Made by a program: the position numbers and the translations under genes. Under the pieces are notes generated by a model. It was not told the DNA's origin. It did not search any database and saw only the letters and a list, made by a program, of their open reading frames with translations. Of a stretch of 64,000 bases of DNA, positions 52,199 through 60,409 are shown one piece after another (position 1 is the stretch's first letter; every line of letters starts with the position of its first letter). Source of the stretch: Terriglobales bacterium (GTDB lineage Bacteria > Acidobacteriota > Terriglobia > Terriglobales > Acidobacteriaceae). The stretch lies in contig JAICWP010000013.1 in NCBI GenBank assembly GCA_025934735.1, positions 62,001 to 126,000 on the forward strand, read 5' to 3'.

Positions 52199-53926
52199 TC
52201 AGAGTTTCTTAAATACCCGTACCCGATATCCATCCTCCTCCGAAGAGAGCACCTCGTTCCACCCCGTCGGAGCGGGCTGCCGCTGGCTGTCGGGGAACTC
52301 AGCAATCACGCGCAGCTTGGTATCCCTTGCGGGCACCTGCATTGTGATTGCTCCCTCGACCAGTTCTGCCCGGCAGGTGCGCTCCGCCGGAATCACGACC
52401 TCACGCCGCAGCGCAATCAGCCGGCGATACCACTGCAGCATGTCTTCGTGTTGATTTTTTTCACCACTGCCTACTGGCCACTGAAGTTTCGATCGCTCGA
52501 AGGTTTGAGGATCCTGAGGATCGGGCATTTCCCCGCCGAAGGCCAGGAAATGTTCGAATTCCCTGCGCCGGCCTTCGCGCACCGCCTTCTGGAGCACGGG
52601 GTCTCCGTAGTCAGTGAAGAACTGGAAGGGGGCGGTTTCCCCATATTCCTGGCCCATGAACAGCAGCGGAGTCTCCGGAGCGAGCAGCAGAAGTGCCGCG
52701 GCCAGCTTGCAAGCGCCGCGCGGAACCAGGGCGTCCAGTCGCTCGCCACGGGCGCGGTTGCCAACCTGGTCGTGGTTCTGGGTGCAGATAACATGCGCGG
52801 GAAGGGGAATGCCGGCGGACGATGTGCCACGTTTTCGCCCTTCCCAGAACTTGAACGCCTCGCCCTGGAAGGCGAAGCCCTCATTCAGCGCCCGCACAAT
52901 CTGCTCTCTACTGCCGAAATCCTGGTAGTAGCCTTCGCGCTCGCCGGTCAGGCAGGCATGCACGGCGTGGTGGAAATCATCGCTCCACGCGGCATTCACG
53001 CCAAAGCCGCCTTGGGTTGGCGGAAGAAGATAGCGGCAGTCGTTTTCGTCGGTCTCGGCGATCACGCACACCTTGCGGCCCAGTTCTCCCGCCAGGCGTT
53101 GCACGTTTTCCTGAATTTCCGCCACGATGTGCAGGGGCGAATCGTCGTGAATGGTTTGGGTGGCATCCAGCCGCAGCCCGTCCAGGTGGTACTCGCGAAT
53201 CCAGTACAGCGCGTTCTCCACCACGTAACGGCGCACGCCCTCGCAGCCCCGGTCGTCATAATTGATGGCGTCGCCCCAGGGCGTGGTGTGGTGGTGCGTG
53301 AAATAGGGCCCGAATAGGCGCAGGTAGTTGCCTTCATTGCCGAGGTGGTTGTAAACCACGTCCAGCATGACCGCCAGTCCGGCGTGGTGGGCGGCATCCA
53401 CCAGGCACTTCAAACCTTCGGGGCCGCCGTAGCTGGCCTGCACCGCATACATGGAAACACCGTCATAGCCCCAGTTGCGGCGGCCGGGAAAAGCCGCCAC
53501 CGGCATCAACTCAATCACGGAGATGCCAAGCGATTTCAGGTAATTCAGCCGCTGGATGGCACCTTCGAAAGTTCCTTCGGGGCTGAACGTGCCGACATGG
53601 AGCTCATAGATGATGTAGTCGCGCAGGTCCAGCCCGCCCCAATCCTGATCGTTCCAGGCGAAGCTATTCGGGTCAACGAGGGCAGTGGGACCGTGCACGC
53701 CTTCCGGCAGCAGGCGCGAAACCGGGTCGGGCAGCGGCTTGTGGTCATCAAGAACGTAGAAATAGCGATCTCCGGCCTGCACGGGAGCCTGGGCGCTGAA
53801 GGTGCCTTTGTCAGCGCACTGCATGGGCAGGTCGTGGCCGCCCACCAGGCGAAGCCTGGCCCGGTGGGCATTTGGCGCCCACACGCGGAATTCCGCCGTG
53901 CCGCCCTCCAGCGTGGCTCCGTACAT
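52199..53926 (-). CDS. treZ: malto-oligosyltrehalose trehalohydrolase
   Basis: This 575-residue protein has an N-terminal CBM48 (AEFRVWAPNAHRARLRLVGG) and a GH13 barrel: VMLDVVYNHLG, nucleophile in GLRLDATQTIHDD, the acid Glu in VIAETDENDCRYL and transition-state Asp in CTQNHDQVGNRARG. The TreZ-specific stretch VNAAWSDDFHHAVHACLTGE is present. It releases trehalose from maltooligosyl-trehalose made by TreY, but no treY or treX is in the window. ATG at 53926 fits the family start; GTG at 53950 is possible. It is divergent from maf across a paired repeat. Confidence 0.93.
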   Translation of the reverse strand: MYGATLEGGTAEFRVWAPNAHRARLRLVGGHDLPMQCADKGTFSAQAPVQAGDRYFYVLDDHKPLPDPVSRLLPEGVHGPTALVDPNSFAWNDQDWGGLDLRDYIIYELHVGTFSPEGTFEGAIQRLNYLKSLGISVIELMPVAAFPGRRNWGYDGVSMYAVQASYGGPEGLKCLVDAAHHAGLAVMLDVVYNHLGNEGNYLRLFGPYFTHHHTTPWGDAINYDDRGCEGVRRYVVENALYWIREYHLDGLRLDATQTIHDDSPLHIVAEIQENVQRLAGELGRKVCVIAETDENDCRYLLPPTQGGFGVNAAWSDDFHHAVHACLTGEREGYYQDFGSREQIVRALNEGFAFQGEAFKFWEGRKRGTSSAGIPLPAHVICTQNHDQVGNRARGERLDALVPRGACKLAAALLLLAPETPLLFMGQEYGETAPFQFFTDYGDPVLQKAVREGRRREFEHFLAFGGEMPDPQDPQTFERSKLQWPVGSGEKNQHEDMLQWYRRLIALRREVVIPAERTCRAELVEGAITMQVPARDTKLRVIAEFPDSQRQPAPTGWNEVLSSEEDGYRVRVFKKL

Positions 53927-53991
53927 GACGTTCAGGGTAGCCGATTTCACGGGAATTTTGATGCACCCGCAGTATGCAGCGGAAGCAAGCA

Positions 53992-54090
53992 CTTAGCATT
54001 TAGCACTTGGCATTTAGCCCCTGTAATGTCTCATTTGCTTGCGGGGCCAAGCACGAACTCCGGCTAACTGCTAACTGCTAACTGCTAACT
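53992..54090. repeat. paired inverted 7-bp-period repeat arrays (treZ-maf junction)
   Basis: Left array 53992-54019 reads CTTAGCA, TTTAGCA, CTTGGCA, TTTAGCC. Right array 54063-54090 is four identical heptads of GCTAACT, the exact inverse of AGTTAGC. The 43-base spacer lies between divergent gene starts, so this copy is probably in the promoter region of one or both genes. Confidence 0.85.
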
Positions 54091-54120
54091 GCTTGTTTCC
54101 CCCGAAATTACAATGGTGCC

Positions 54121-54756
54121 ATGCCCCTGATTCTGGCTTCGTCTTCGCCACGGCGGCAGGAATTGCTGCGGGCGGCGGGAATTGAGTTCACAGTGGAACC
54201 TGCGGACCTGCCGGAGATCCCCCATCCCGGCGAGGCTCCGCACGTGTTCGCCGAGCGCATGGCGCGGGAGAAAGCCGTGGCGGTGGCGCAGCGCCGGCAT
54301 CGCCCAGGCGAATGGGTTCTGGCCGCAGACACGGTAGTTTTCGTCAATGGCGAAATCTTGGGCAAGCCGGCCGATGCGGCTGATGCCGCGGCCGAAGCAG
54401 CACGCATGCTGCGCCTGCTGTCCGGGCGGGAGCATCGTGTTATTACGGGCGTTTGTCTTTTGGAAAGTGGTCAGTGGGCAATGGCCAGTGGTCAGAAAAG
54501 CTCTGCCGCCGCCCCCCGACCGTCAGCCGTCGAATTGGTCGCCTCTGAGACTACCCGGGTATGGATGAACACGCTCAGCGCGGAAGACATTCGCGACTAC
54601 ATCGCCAGCCATGAACCCATGGATAAGGCCGGCGCCTACGCCATTCAGGGCCGCGCTTCGCGCTGGATTCCTCGTATTGAGGGTTGCTACTTCAACGTGG
54701 TGGGATTGCCGGTGCCGCTGGTGTACCGCATGCTGCGGGAACGCAGCATCGTGTAG
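54121..54756 (+). CDS. Maf-family nucleotide pyrophosphatase
   Basis: This 211-residue protein is Maf-like: [21 protein letters not shown], the catalytic [16 protein letters not shown] (ADT motif) and [30 protein letters not shown]. Maf proteins hydrolyse dTTP, UTP or m7GTP, and the subgroup is uncertain. The protein is about 20 residues longer than usual because of an insertion after [11 protein letters not shown] ([14 protein letters not shown]) that is encoded by a 7-bp repeat tract. Four perfect GCTAACT heptads lie 30 bases upstream of the ATG, which has no clear ribosome site. Confidence 0.92.
   Translation: MPLILASSSPRRQELLRAAGIEFTVEPADLPEIPHPGEAPHVFAERMAREKAVAVAQRRHRPGEWVLAADTVVFVNGEILGKPADAADAAAEAARMLRLLSGREHRVITGVCLLESGQWAMASGQKSSAAAPRPSAVELVASETTRVWMNTLSAEDIRDYIASHEPMDKAGAYAIQGRASRWIPRIEGCYFNVVGLPVPLVYRMLRERSIV
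54466..54493. repeat. in-frame 7-bp repeat tract inside maf
   Basis: Four heptads AGTGGTC, AGTGGGC, AATGGCC, AGTGGTC lie within the coding sequence, at a surface-loop position between conserved Maf strands. Three heptads equal 21 bases, so gain or loss of three units keeps the frame. Nearby GACCGTCAGCCGTC (about 54519) is shared with the pcrA tract. Confidence 0.65.
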
Positions 54757-54837
54757 CAGGGTGGTGGCGTCAGCCGCCATAATTCGGTACGCCCACCAAA
54801 AAGCGTGCCGGCGGCCGACAGGGCGAAAGCAAGACCG

Positions 54838-55005
54838 CTACTTCTTTTCCGCGCCCTGCTCGCCTTCTTTAACCGATGACTTGAAATTGCGGATGCCCTC
54901 GCCCAGACCCTTGCCCAAATCGGCCAGCTTGCTGGGACCGAAGATCAGCAGCGCAATGGCCGCGATGATCAAAAGTTCCGGTAAACCTATTTTGCCGCCA
55001 AACAT
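54838..55005 (-). CDS. tatA: twin-arginine translocase subunit TatA
   Basis: This 55-residue protein has an N-terminal helix ([17 protein letters not shown]), the hinge and amphipathic helix ([23 protein letters not shown]) and a short charged tail (EGEQGAEKK). These features define TatA/TatE, which forms the protein-conducting part of the Tat system for folded exported proteins. ATG at 55005 has GGAGG seven bases upstream; the stop is TAG. TatC is not in the window, so the system is completed elsewhere. The tail is shorter than in E. coli TatA. Confidence 0.95.
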   Translation of the reverse strand: MFGGKIGLPELLIIAAIALLIFGPSKLADLGKGLGEGIRNFKSSVKEGEQGAEKK

Positions 55006-55160
55006 TTAATGCCTCCACCGGGGAGGGGCAGCCCGGGGCGCTCGCGAGCGCAGTGAAATTGCGGGAATTCCCCTGTTGGGATTCTAGGTCAGTCAGGGGG
55101 CAGAGTCAAAAGAGTCTATCCAGCGGTCTAGCTCAGAGCGCTTTCGCTAGTCAGCTGCCC

Positions 55161-56324
55161 TCACGCCGCCTCGATCAGCATGGCGATCAGCGCCGCCCGC
55201 CGCGGCAATTCCTCGATAATCACTGATTCGTTGAAAGCATGGGCGCCTTCCCCCACTCCGCCCAAACCGTCTAGGGTGGGCACGCCCAGGGCGGCAGTGA
55301 AATTGCCGTCGGAAGCGCCGCCGGTGCTGGCTTCTTCCAGCTTCCAGTGGATCCGGGCCGCGGCCTCGCACGCCTTGCCGTAAAGCGCCGCTACCCCCTC
55401 GGTACGTTCCATGGGCAGGCGGTTGATGGCGCCGGTAAGCTGCAGGCGGCATTTCCGGTTCACCGGCCGCACGGCGTGGAGCTTCTTGTCTATGTACGCG
55501 GCATCGCGGACGCGGGCGATGCGCACGTCTATGAGCGCGGAGGCTTCCGCCGCCACTACATTACTCCGCGTGCCGCCCTCGATGACGCCGGCATTGACCG
55601 AGATGCCGCGTTTTAAATCCGTAAACTCGGAAATGTTCACGATCTGGTGAGCCAGTTCGCGAATGGCGCTGGCACCTTCCTGGGGCGAGATGCCGGCATG
55701 AGCAGGCACGCCGGTCACCTTCAGGCAGTACTCGCCCACTCCCTTGCGTGCTGTCTTGACGGCGCCCTTCAGGCCGGCCGAGGGCTCCATGATGAGCACC
55801 GCTGCCGACTCCCGGGCCAGCTTCTCGATAGTCGGTCGTGAAGTATGGCTGCCGACCTCCTCGTCGGTATTGAGCAGGACGGTGACAGGACGGGCCAGCC
55901 GTCCGCGCAATTCGCGGAGCGCCGTGAGCGCGTGCAGCATCAGGGTGATGCCCGACTTCATATCGTAGCTGCCTGGACCCCAGGCGCGGCCTTGCGCCAC
56001 TCGCCAAGGCATTTTGGACAGCGTGCCCAACGCCCAGACAGTGTCAAAGTGGCCCAGCAGCATTACCGGGCGTTGGGAATTTACTCCGGGAAAGTCCACC
56101 TGCAGGTGGTTGCCGCGCTCGCTCTGGCGATGGAACTTGGGTTGGCCGCCGGCTGTCGCGAACTGCTCAGCCAGGAATTCGCCCAGGCGGTCCACTGCCG
56201 GCTTGTCGTCGCTGGGGGATTCCAGTTCCACCATCTGGCGCAGAGTTTCCACCATGGCGGGCCGGCGCTGCTGCAGGCACTTGAGCAGCGCGGCAGGTTC
56301 AGTTTCTGTCGGTTTGATTGCCAT
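55161..56324 (-). CDS. M20-family metallopeptidase (carboxypeptidase G2-like)
   Basis: This 387-residue cytoplasmic enzyme has zinc ligands and catalytic acids in LLGHFDTVW, GPGSYDMKSG, TDEEVGSHTSR and the late His in GEGAHAFNE. The dimerisation lid follows VPAHAGISPQEGASAI. The carboxypeptidase G2 / ArgE / DapE superfamily cleaves C-terminal or N-acyl amino acids; the GSYDMK form resembles glutamate carboxypeptidases, but the substrate is not certain. No signal peptide is present. GAGAGAGG lies just upstream of the ATG, and a paired 7-bp repeat follows in the divergent region before fabZ. Confidence 0.9.
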   Translation of the reverse strand: MAIKPTETEPAALLKCLQQRRPAMVETLRQMVELESPSDDKPAVDRLGEFLAEQFATAGGQPKFHRQSERGNHLQVDFPGVNSQRPVMLLGHFDTVWALGTLSKMPWRVAQGRAWGPGSYDMKSGITLMLHALTALRELRGRLARPVTVLLNTDEEVGSHTSRPTIEKLARESAAVLIMEPSAGLKGAVKTARKGVGEYCLKVTGVPAHAGISPQEGASAIRELAHQIVNISEFTDLKRGISVNAGVIEGGTRSNVVAAEASALIDVRIARVRDAAYIDKKLHAVRPVNRKCRLQLTGAINRLPMERTEGVAALYGKACEAAARIHWKLEEASTGGASDGNFTAALGVPTLDGLGGVGEGAHAFNESVIIEELPRRAALIAMLIEAA

Positions 56325-56337
56325 CTACCTCTCTCAG

Positions 56338-56446
56338 CAATTGACGATTTCAAGATTGACGATTGCAGATTGAAAAGCAACTGGTCCGGTGCTGAATGGC
56401 TCCCGGATCAAATCGTCAATCGAAAATCGGCATTCGTCAATCCTGG
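56338..56446. repeat. paired inverted 7-bp-period repeat arrays (M20-fabZ junction)
   Basis: Left array 56338-56374: CAATTGAC, GATTTCAA, GATTGAC, GATTGCA, GATTGAA (two octads then three heptads). Right array 56405-56446: GGATCAA, ATCGTCA, ATCGAAA, ATCGGCA, TTCGTCA, ATCCTGG. The right array is the inverse of a GATTGAC-type array, with a 30-base spacer. The array ends 15 bases before the fabZ -10 box. Confidence 0.82.
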
Positions 56447-56460
56447 CTTTGCTCCTGCAG

Positions 56461-56466
56461 TATAAT
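56461..56466 (+). promoter_or_regulatory. -10 box TATAAT upstream of fabZ
   Basis: A perfect TATAAT lies 24 bases before the fabZ ATG and directly after the 7-bp repeat array, which therefore occupies the -35 region. No good TTGACA is seen; the array may replace it or bind a factor. Confidence 0.5.
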
Positions 56467-56490
56467 CGTCGCTTTCAGCGAGCCCAGATC

Positions 56491-57024
56491 ATGACGCAAA
56501 CGGCACCCCCAACCGCCGAGTTGAAAGCGCCGGAGCGCACCACACTGGATATTGCCGCCATCCAGCGTATTTTGCCCCACCGCTACCCGTTTCTGCTGAT
56601 TGACCGGGTGGTGGACCTGACTCGCAAGCAGCGCATTGTGGCCATCAAGAACGTCAGCGCCAACGAACCTTTTTTCGCCGGCCACTTTCCCGGGTTCCCC
56701 ATTATGCCGGGAGTGCTGATTGTTGAAGCCATGGCGCAGGCCGGGGGCGCGCTGCTGCTCACCGAAATCGCCGACCGAGAACACAAGCTGATGGTGTTTA
56801 CCGGCATTGAGCGGGCCCGCTTCCGCCGCCCAGTGGTGCCGGGAGACCAGTTGCGCATTGAAGTGGAAGTGCTGGCCTGGCGCCAGACCGCGGTGCGCAT
56901 GCAGGGCAAGGCTTACGTAGGAGAGAAGCTGGCTGCCGAAGCGGTAGTGACCTGCCAGCTAGTAGACCGCTCGCGAGCCGAGAGCAAGTCGCAAGCAGAA
57001 CCACGGGAGAACAGCGGGGAGTAG
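56491..57024 (+). CDS. fabZ: 3-hydroxyacyl-ACP dehydratase FabZ
   Basis: This 177-residue hot-dog-fold protein has LPHRYPFLLIDRVVD (catalytic His), GHFPGFPIMPGVLIVEAMAQAGG with the catalytic Glu, and FTGIERARFRRPVVPGDQLRIEVE. It dehydrates 3-hydroxyacyl-ACP in fatty acid synthesis. ATG at 56491 fits the family; an upstream frame runs through the repeat. The next gene is lpxA two bases on, the usual fabZ-lpxA pairing that balances the shared 3-hydroxyacyl-ACP pool between phospholipid and lipid A. Confidence 0.96.
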   Translation: MTQTAPPTAELKAPERTTLDIAAIQRILPHRYPFLLIDRVVDLTRKQRIVAIKNVSANEPFFAGHFPGFPIMPGVLIVEAMAQAGGALLLTEIADREHKLMVFTGIERARFRRPVVPGDQLRIEVEVLAWRQTAVRMQGKAYVGEKLAAEAVVTCQLVDRSRAESKSQAEPRENSGE

Positions 57025-57026
57025 AC

Positions 57027-57863
57027 GTGCCACCAAGCAAAACGACTGACGAAGTTATGATTCGACGCCAGCCGCGTGCCGTGCGGCCGACCATTCATCC
57101 CACCGCGTTGGTGGATCCGGATGCCCGCATTCCCGGTTCCTGCCGCATTGGGCCTTATTGCGTTGTGGGTGCCGATGTGGAGATGGGCGAACACTGCCAA
57201 CTCGTGGCCCACGTAGTGCTCGAAGGCCCCACCCGGCTGGGCTCGCATAACCGCATATTTCCGTTTGCGTCGCTGGGCCAGCCGCCGCAGGACCTGAAGT
57301 TTGCCGGCGAGAAGACCCGGCTGGAAATCGGCGACCATAACCAGATCCGCGAATTTGTTACCCTGCACCGCGGCACGGTGGGCGGCGGAGGGGTAACCCG
57401 CATCGGCAGCCACACGCTCATCATGGCCTACGCCCATGTGGCGCACGATTGCGTGATCGGCGACCATGCGATTCTGGCCAACGCCGCCACCCTAGCCGGC
57501 CACGTTACGGTGGAGGACTGGGCCACGGTGGGCGCGCTCTGCCCGGTTCACCAGTACGTGCGCATCGGCGCTTATGCTTTCATTGGCGGCGGTTCCACTA
57601 TTACCAAGGACGTGCTGCCCTTCTCCAAAACCGTTGCCGCCCGCGATGCTCACGCCTATGGCCTGAACGCCCTCGGGTTGGAGCGGCATGGCTTCACCCG
57701 CGACCGCATCCGCAAACTGCACCACGCCTTCAAACTGCTGCTGGCCTCCAAGCTCAACACCTCGCAAGCCCTGGAGAAGCTCAAGGCGGAAGCAAGCCTG
57801 GGCGAAGACGTTGAGCTGCTGGTGCGATTCATCGAAAGCTCGGAGCGCGGAATTATCAAATAG
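57027..57863 (+). CDS. lpxA: UDP-N-acetylglucosamine acyltransferase LpxA
   Basis: This 278-residue protein is a left-handed beta-helix of hexapeptide repeats: IHPTALVDPDARIPGSCRIGPYCVVGADVE and LRIASLGQPPQDLKF-like (seen as ASLGQPPQDLKF). The catalytic His lies in MAYAHVAHDCVIGD, followed by the C-terminal helical domain (YGLNALGLERHGFT). It adds a 3-hydroxyacyl chain to UDP-GlcNAc (or its 3-amino analogue) in the first lipid A step. It starts at GTG with GGGGAG before it, two bases after fabZ. A Gfo/Idh/MocA oxidoreductase downstream raises the 3-amino-sugar option. Confidence 0.95.
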   Translation: MPPSKTTDEVMIRRQPRAVRPTIHPTALVDPDARIPGSCRIGPYCVVGADVEMGEHCQLVAHVVLEGPTRLGSHNRIFPFASLGQPPQDLKFAGEKTRLEIGDHNQIREFVTLHRGTVGGGGVTRIGSHTLIMAYAHVAHDCVIGDHAILANAATLAGHVTVEDWATVGALCPVHQYVRIGAYAFIGGGSTITKDVLPFSKTVAARDAHAYGLNALGLERHGFTRDRIRKLHHAFKLLLASKLNTSQALEKLKAEASLGEDVELLVRFIESSERGIIK

Positions 57864-57896
57864 TGGGCAATCATGAGTTGCCGATATCAATTCGCA

Positions 57897-57975
57897 TTTC
57901 AGCTTAGCAATCAGCATTTAGCAGCTGGCACTTAGCCATCAACGTTCTTGCCACGATTGCTAACTGCTAATTCCT
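57897..57975. repeat. paired inverted 7-bp-period repeat arrays (lpxA-lpxI junction)
   Basis: Left array 57897-57938 has six heptads: TTTCAGC, TTAGCAA, TCAGCAT, TTAGCAG, CTGGCAC, TTAGCCA. Right array 57955-57975 has GATTGCT, AACTGCT, AATTCCT. TTAGCAATC (57904-57912) is a perfect inverse of GATTGCTAA (57955-57963). The spacer is 16 bases. The element splits the fabZ-lpxA pair from lpxI in the same direction. Confidence 0.82.
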
Positions 57976-58001
57976 TGGCTCGGCAACTTTCACTGGCAAT
58001 T

Positions 58002-58838
58002 ATGGAACGCATCGGTCTCATCGCCGGCAACGGCAAATTTCCCATGCTGGTGCTGGACGCTGCCCGGGCAAGCGGCGCGGAAGTGGTGGTCGCCGCCATC
58101 AAAGAAGAAACGTTTCCTGAAATCGAATCGCACGGAGCCGCGGCGGTGTACTGGATGTCGCTCGGCGAACTGGGCCGGCTGATTGACACTTTTAAGCGCG
58201 AAGGCGTGCGCCGCGCCATCATGGCCGGACAGGTGAAGCACAAGCAGATTTTCTCCAGCATCCGCCCGGACTGGCGACTAGCCAAGCTGCTGCTTTCCCT
58301 GGGTACCCGTAACACCAATTCCTTGCTGGGCGGAGTGGCCAAGGTGCTGGCCGATGAAGGCATCACCCTGGAAGATTCCACCAGCTTCCTACAGCCATTG
58401 CTGGCGCGTCCGGGCGTGCTCACCCGCCGCGCGCCCTCCGGGGCAGAGCAGAAAGATATTGCCTACGGTCGGCAAGTGGCGCGTCACATGGCCGCCTACG
58501 ACATCGGGCAGACGGTAGTTGTGGCCGAGGCCGCATGCGTCGCGGTGGAAGCCATGGAAGGCACCGACGCCACCATCGAACGAGCCGGGCGCATCATGGC
58601 CGCGCTGGAAGGCGAGGCTTCCACCCTGCGGCGACATCTAACCGTGGTCAAGGTGGCGAAACCGAACCAGGACATGCGCTTCGACGTGCCCGTGGTAGGA
58701 GTGAAAACCATAGAAATCATGCGCCAAGCCGGCGCTACTTGCCTGGCGTTGGACGCGGGCAAGTGCCTGCTGCTGGATGGTGACGCCATCGTGACCGCAG
58801 CCGACGCCGCTGCCATCAGCATTGTTGCCGACGCCTAG
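58002..58838 (+). CDS. lpxI: UDP-2,3-diacylglucosamine pyrophosphatase LpxI
   Basis: This 278-residue protein covers both LpxI domains (formerly DUF1009): IGLIAGNGKFPMLVLDAARASG at the start and the C-terminal catalytic region with EGTDATIERAG and RFDVPVVGVKTIEIMRQAGATCLALDAGKCLLLD. LpxI hydrolyses UDP-2,3-diacylglucosamine to lipid X and UMP, replacing LpxH. ATG at 58002 is the family start. It follows lpxA across a paired repeat and precedes a DinB-like gene by eight bases. Confidence 0.93.
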   Translation: MERIGLIAGNGKFPMLVLDAARASGAEVVVAAIKEETFPEIESHGAAAVYWMSLGELGRLIDTFKREGVRRAIMAGQVKHKQIFSSIRPDWRLAKLLLSLGTRNTNSLLGGVAKVLADEGITLEDSTSFLQPLLARPGVLTRRAPSGAEQKDIAYGRQVARHMAAYDIGQTVVVAEAACVAVEAMEGTDATIERAGRIMAALEGEASTLRRHLTVVKVAKPNQDMRFDVPVVGVKTIEIMRQAGATCLALDAGKCLLLDGDAIVTAADAAAISIVADA

Positions 58839-58846
58839 GAGGAATC

Positions 58847-59329
58847 ATGCCGCAATCCGCGACGCACATCGAAGAAAATGTCCGCATCGCCGACCAGCTG
58901 AAACGCGCCTTTGAGGGCGACGCCTGGCACGGGCCGGCGGTGCTGGAAGTGCTGGAGGGCGTGAGCGCGCGCGCCGCTGCCAGCAAGCCCATCCCCGGCG
59001 CCCACAGCGTCTGGGAACTGGTGCTGCATATTGCGGCTTGGGATGGCGCCATTCGCCGTCGCATGGAAGGACAGGCGCTGCAACTTTCCGACGAGCAGGA
59101 CTTCCCGCCGGTGAAAGACACTAGCGACTCAGCTTGGCGTAGCGCGCTGGAAAATCTCAAGCAGCGACATGCCGAGCTGATCCAGGGTGTCCTCGCCATG
59201 GCCGACTACCGCCTCAGATCTCAGGTGCCAGGCAAGGATTACGATTTCTACCATATGCTGCACGGGGCTGTGCAGCACGAGCTCTACCATGCCGGCCAAA
59301 TCACGTTGCTGAAGAAAGTTGCGCGTTAA
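58847..59329 (+). CDS. DinB/YfiT-like four-helix protein
   Basis: This 160-residue four-helix bundle has the DinB-type metal His residues: AHSVWELVLHIAAWD (first His region) and HELYHAGQITLLKKV with HxxxH near the C-terminus. Members are metal-binding proteins; some are thiol-dependent transferases (bacillithiol or mycothiol type), most are uncharacterised. AGGAGG lies six bases before the ATG, and the gene is eight bases after lpxI, so it is likely co-transcribed, though its relation to lipid A is not evident. Confidence 0.88.
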   Translation: MPQSATHIEENVRIADQLKRAFEGDAWHGPAVLEVLEGVSARAAASKPIPGAHSVWELVLHIAAWDGAIRRRMEGQALQLSDEQDFPPVKDTSDSAWRSALENLKQRHAELIQGVLAMADYRLRSQVPGKDYDFYHMLHGAVQHELYHAGQITLLKKVAR

Positions 59330-59401
59330 GCCGGCAGTCGCGGCGGGCTTGGAATCGGAGCAACTCGCGCAAGCGCCCTTGGATTCCTAAGGGTTAGGGC
59401 T

Positions 59402-60367
59402 ATGAAAGTTTGTCTTGGAATTCTCGTCGTGCTTGCAACCATGCTGCTGTTGCAGCTCTCGCCGGCTCAGGGGCAAACCAGCAGCCAGCCGGTCCAAACT
59501 TTCAGCGGATGTCTTACATCAGCCAATGGCTTGCTGTTGCTGAAGCAGCAGGGAGGCCAGACTTATGCTCTCAACGGCCATACCGAGGAATTGAACAAGT
59601 ACCTGGACCACATCGTCCAGGTGCAAGGCACGCCGGAGAAGCCGGAAGATGCCAAACTCATCGGCGCGGCCCTGCGGATAAAAAGCTACAAGGTCGGCAG
59701 CGAGTGCAAGCTAGGCTTGCAATCGCTGTCTCGCGCGACCCCGGAGTGGAAGAGGAGCGGCGAGCCGGCCGTCCCTGTCGCTGGCAAAACTGGTCAGGCG
59801 GCGACTGCGGTGCCCGTCACCAGCAACCGCTCTGTGGGCGAAACCACGCCTCCTTCCGATGTGAACCGCAACCGGGTCCCGCCCCAAGCCTCTAGGCAGC
59901 AACCCGGCCAGCCGCCCGTGCCCGAGGATACGGCCCAAAATCCCGCGGACGCGGACAGAATCGCGGTAGCCGCCCAGCGCGCTGAGATCGGCACTCATAA
60001 CGGAACAGTCGGCGTACCCGCCCAGCCTGGGACAGGAACTTTGTCGACGCAGCAGCAGTCTGCGAGGCGTGTGGCGGTTGTACAAATCGAGACGGATGGC
60101 TTTCAGCCGGCTAAGGTGACCGTTGCTCCCGGTCAGGCCGTGGAATGGAAGAACAATACCGGGGATCCGCATACCGTCACCCTAGTGCCTGACAAGGCGT
60201 TGGTGTCGTCCGATGCCTCCCTGCCCAGGAATGCTCAGCCGTTTGATTCCGGCACCATCTCAGCGGGCATGACCTTTACTCACGCGTTCACCGCCCCGGG
60301 AACATATCGGTATTTCTGCACCCTGCACGAAGGCAATGGCATGGTGGGTGAGGTGATTGTTAAATGA
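59402..60367 (+). CDS. exported cupredoxin-domain protein
   Basis: This 321-residue protein has a signal peptide (LGILVVLATMLLLQLSPAQG), an N-terminal domain of about 90 residues (FSGCLTSANGLLLLKQQ, YLDHIVQVQGTPEK) and a disordered Pro/Ala/Gln linker (about 110-225). A plastocyanin-like domain ends the protein, with copper ligands His in GDPHTVTL and Cys/His/Met in YRYFCTLHEGNGMVG. It probably carries electrons or binds copper in the periplasm. The next gene also encodes an exported protein, starting 42 bases later from its own promoter. The N-domain resembles small periplasmic OB-like domains but is not firmly identified. Confidence 0.87.
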   Translation: MKVCLGILVVLATMLLLQLSPAQGQTSSQPVQTFSGCLTSANGLLLLKQQGGQTYALNGHTEELNKYLDHIVQVQGTPEKPEDAKLIGAALRIKSYKVGSECKLGLQSLSRATPEWKRSGEPAVPVAGKTGQAATAVPVTSNRSVGETTPPSDVNRNRVPPQASRQQPGQPPVPEDTAQNPADADRIAVAAQRAEIGTHNGTVGVPAQPGTGTLSTQQQSARRVAVVQIETDGFQPAKVTVAPGQAVEWKNNTGDPHTVTLVPDKALVSSDASLPRNAQPFDSGTISAGMTFTHAFTAPGTYRYFCTLHEGNGMVGEVIVK

Positions 60368-60397
60368 AGGCTCGTCCTGAAAGCGACGTGCGAACGC

Positions 60398-60403
60398 TAT
60401 AAT
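60398..60403 (+). promoter_or_regulatory. -10 box TATAAT immediately before the Ig-like gene
   Basis: TATAAT ends six bases before the ATG at 60410, so the natural start of transcription falls on or next to the ATG. With no Shine-Dalgarno sequence, a leaderless message is likely. CTGAAA around 60377-60382 could be a weak -35. Confidence 0.5.
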
Positions 60404-60409
60404 CGGCTC

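Noticed and set aside
52169-53317. 382-codon plus-strand frame
   Set aside because: Antisense to treZ catalytic region.
55121-55160. tRNA-like stretch GGTCTAGCTCAGAGCG
   Set aside because: It resembles a D-arm by chance; no T-arm, anticodon stem or acceptor pairing follows.
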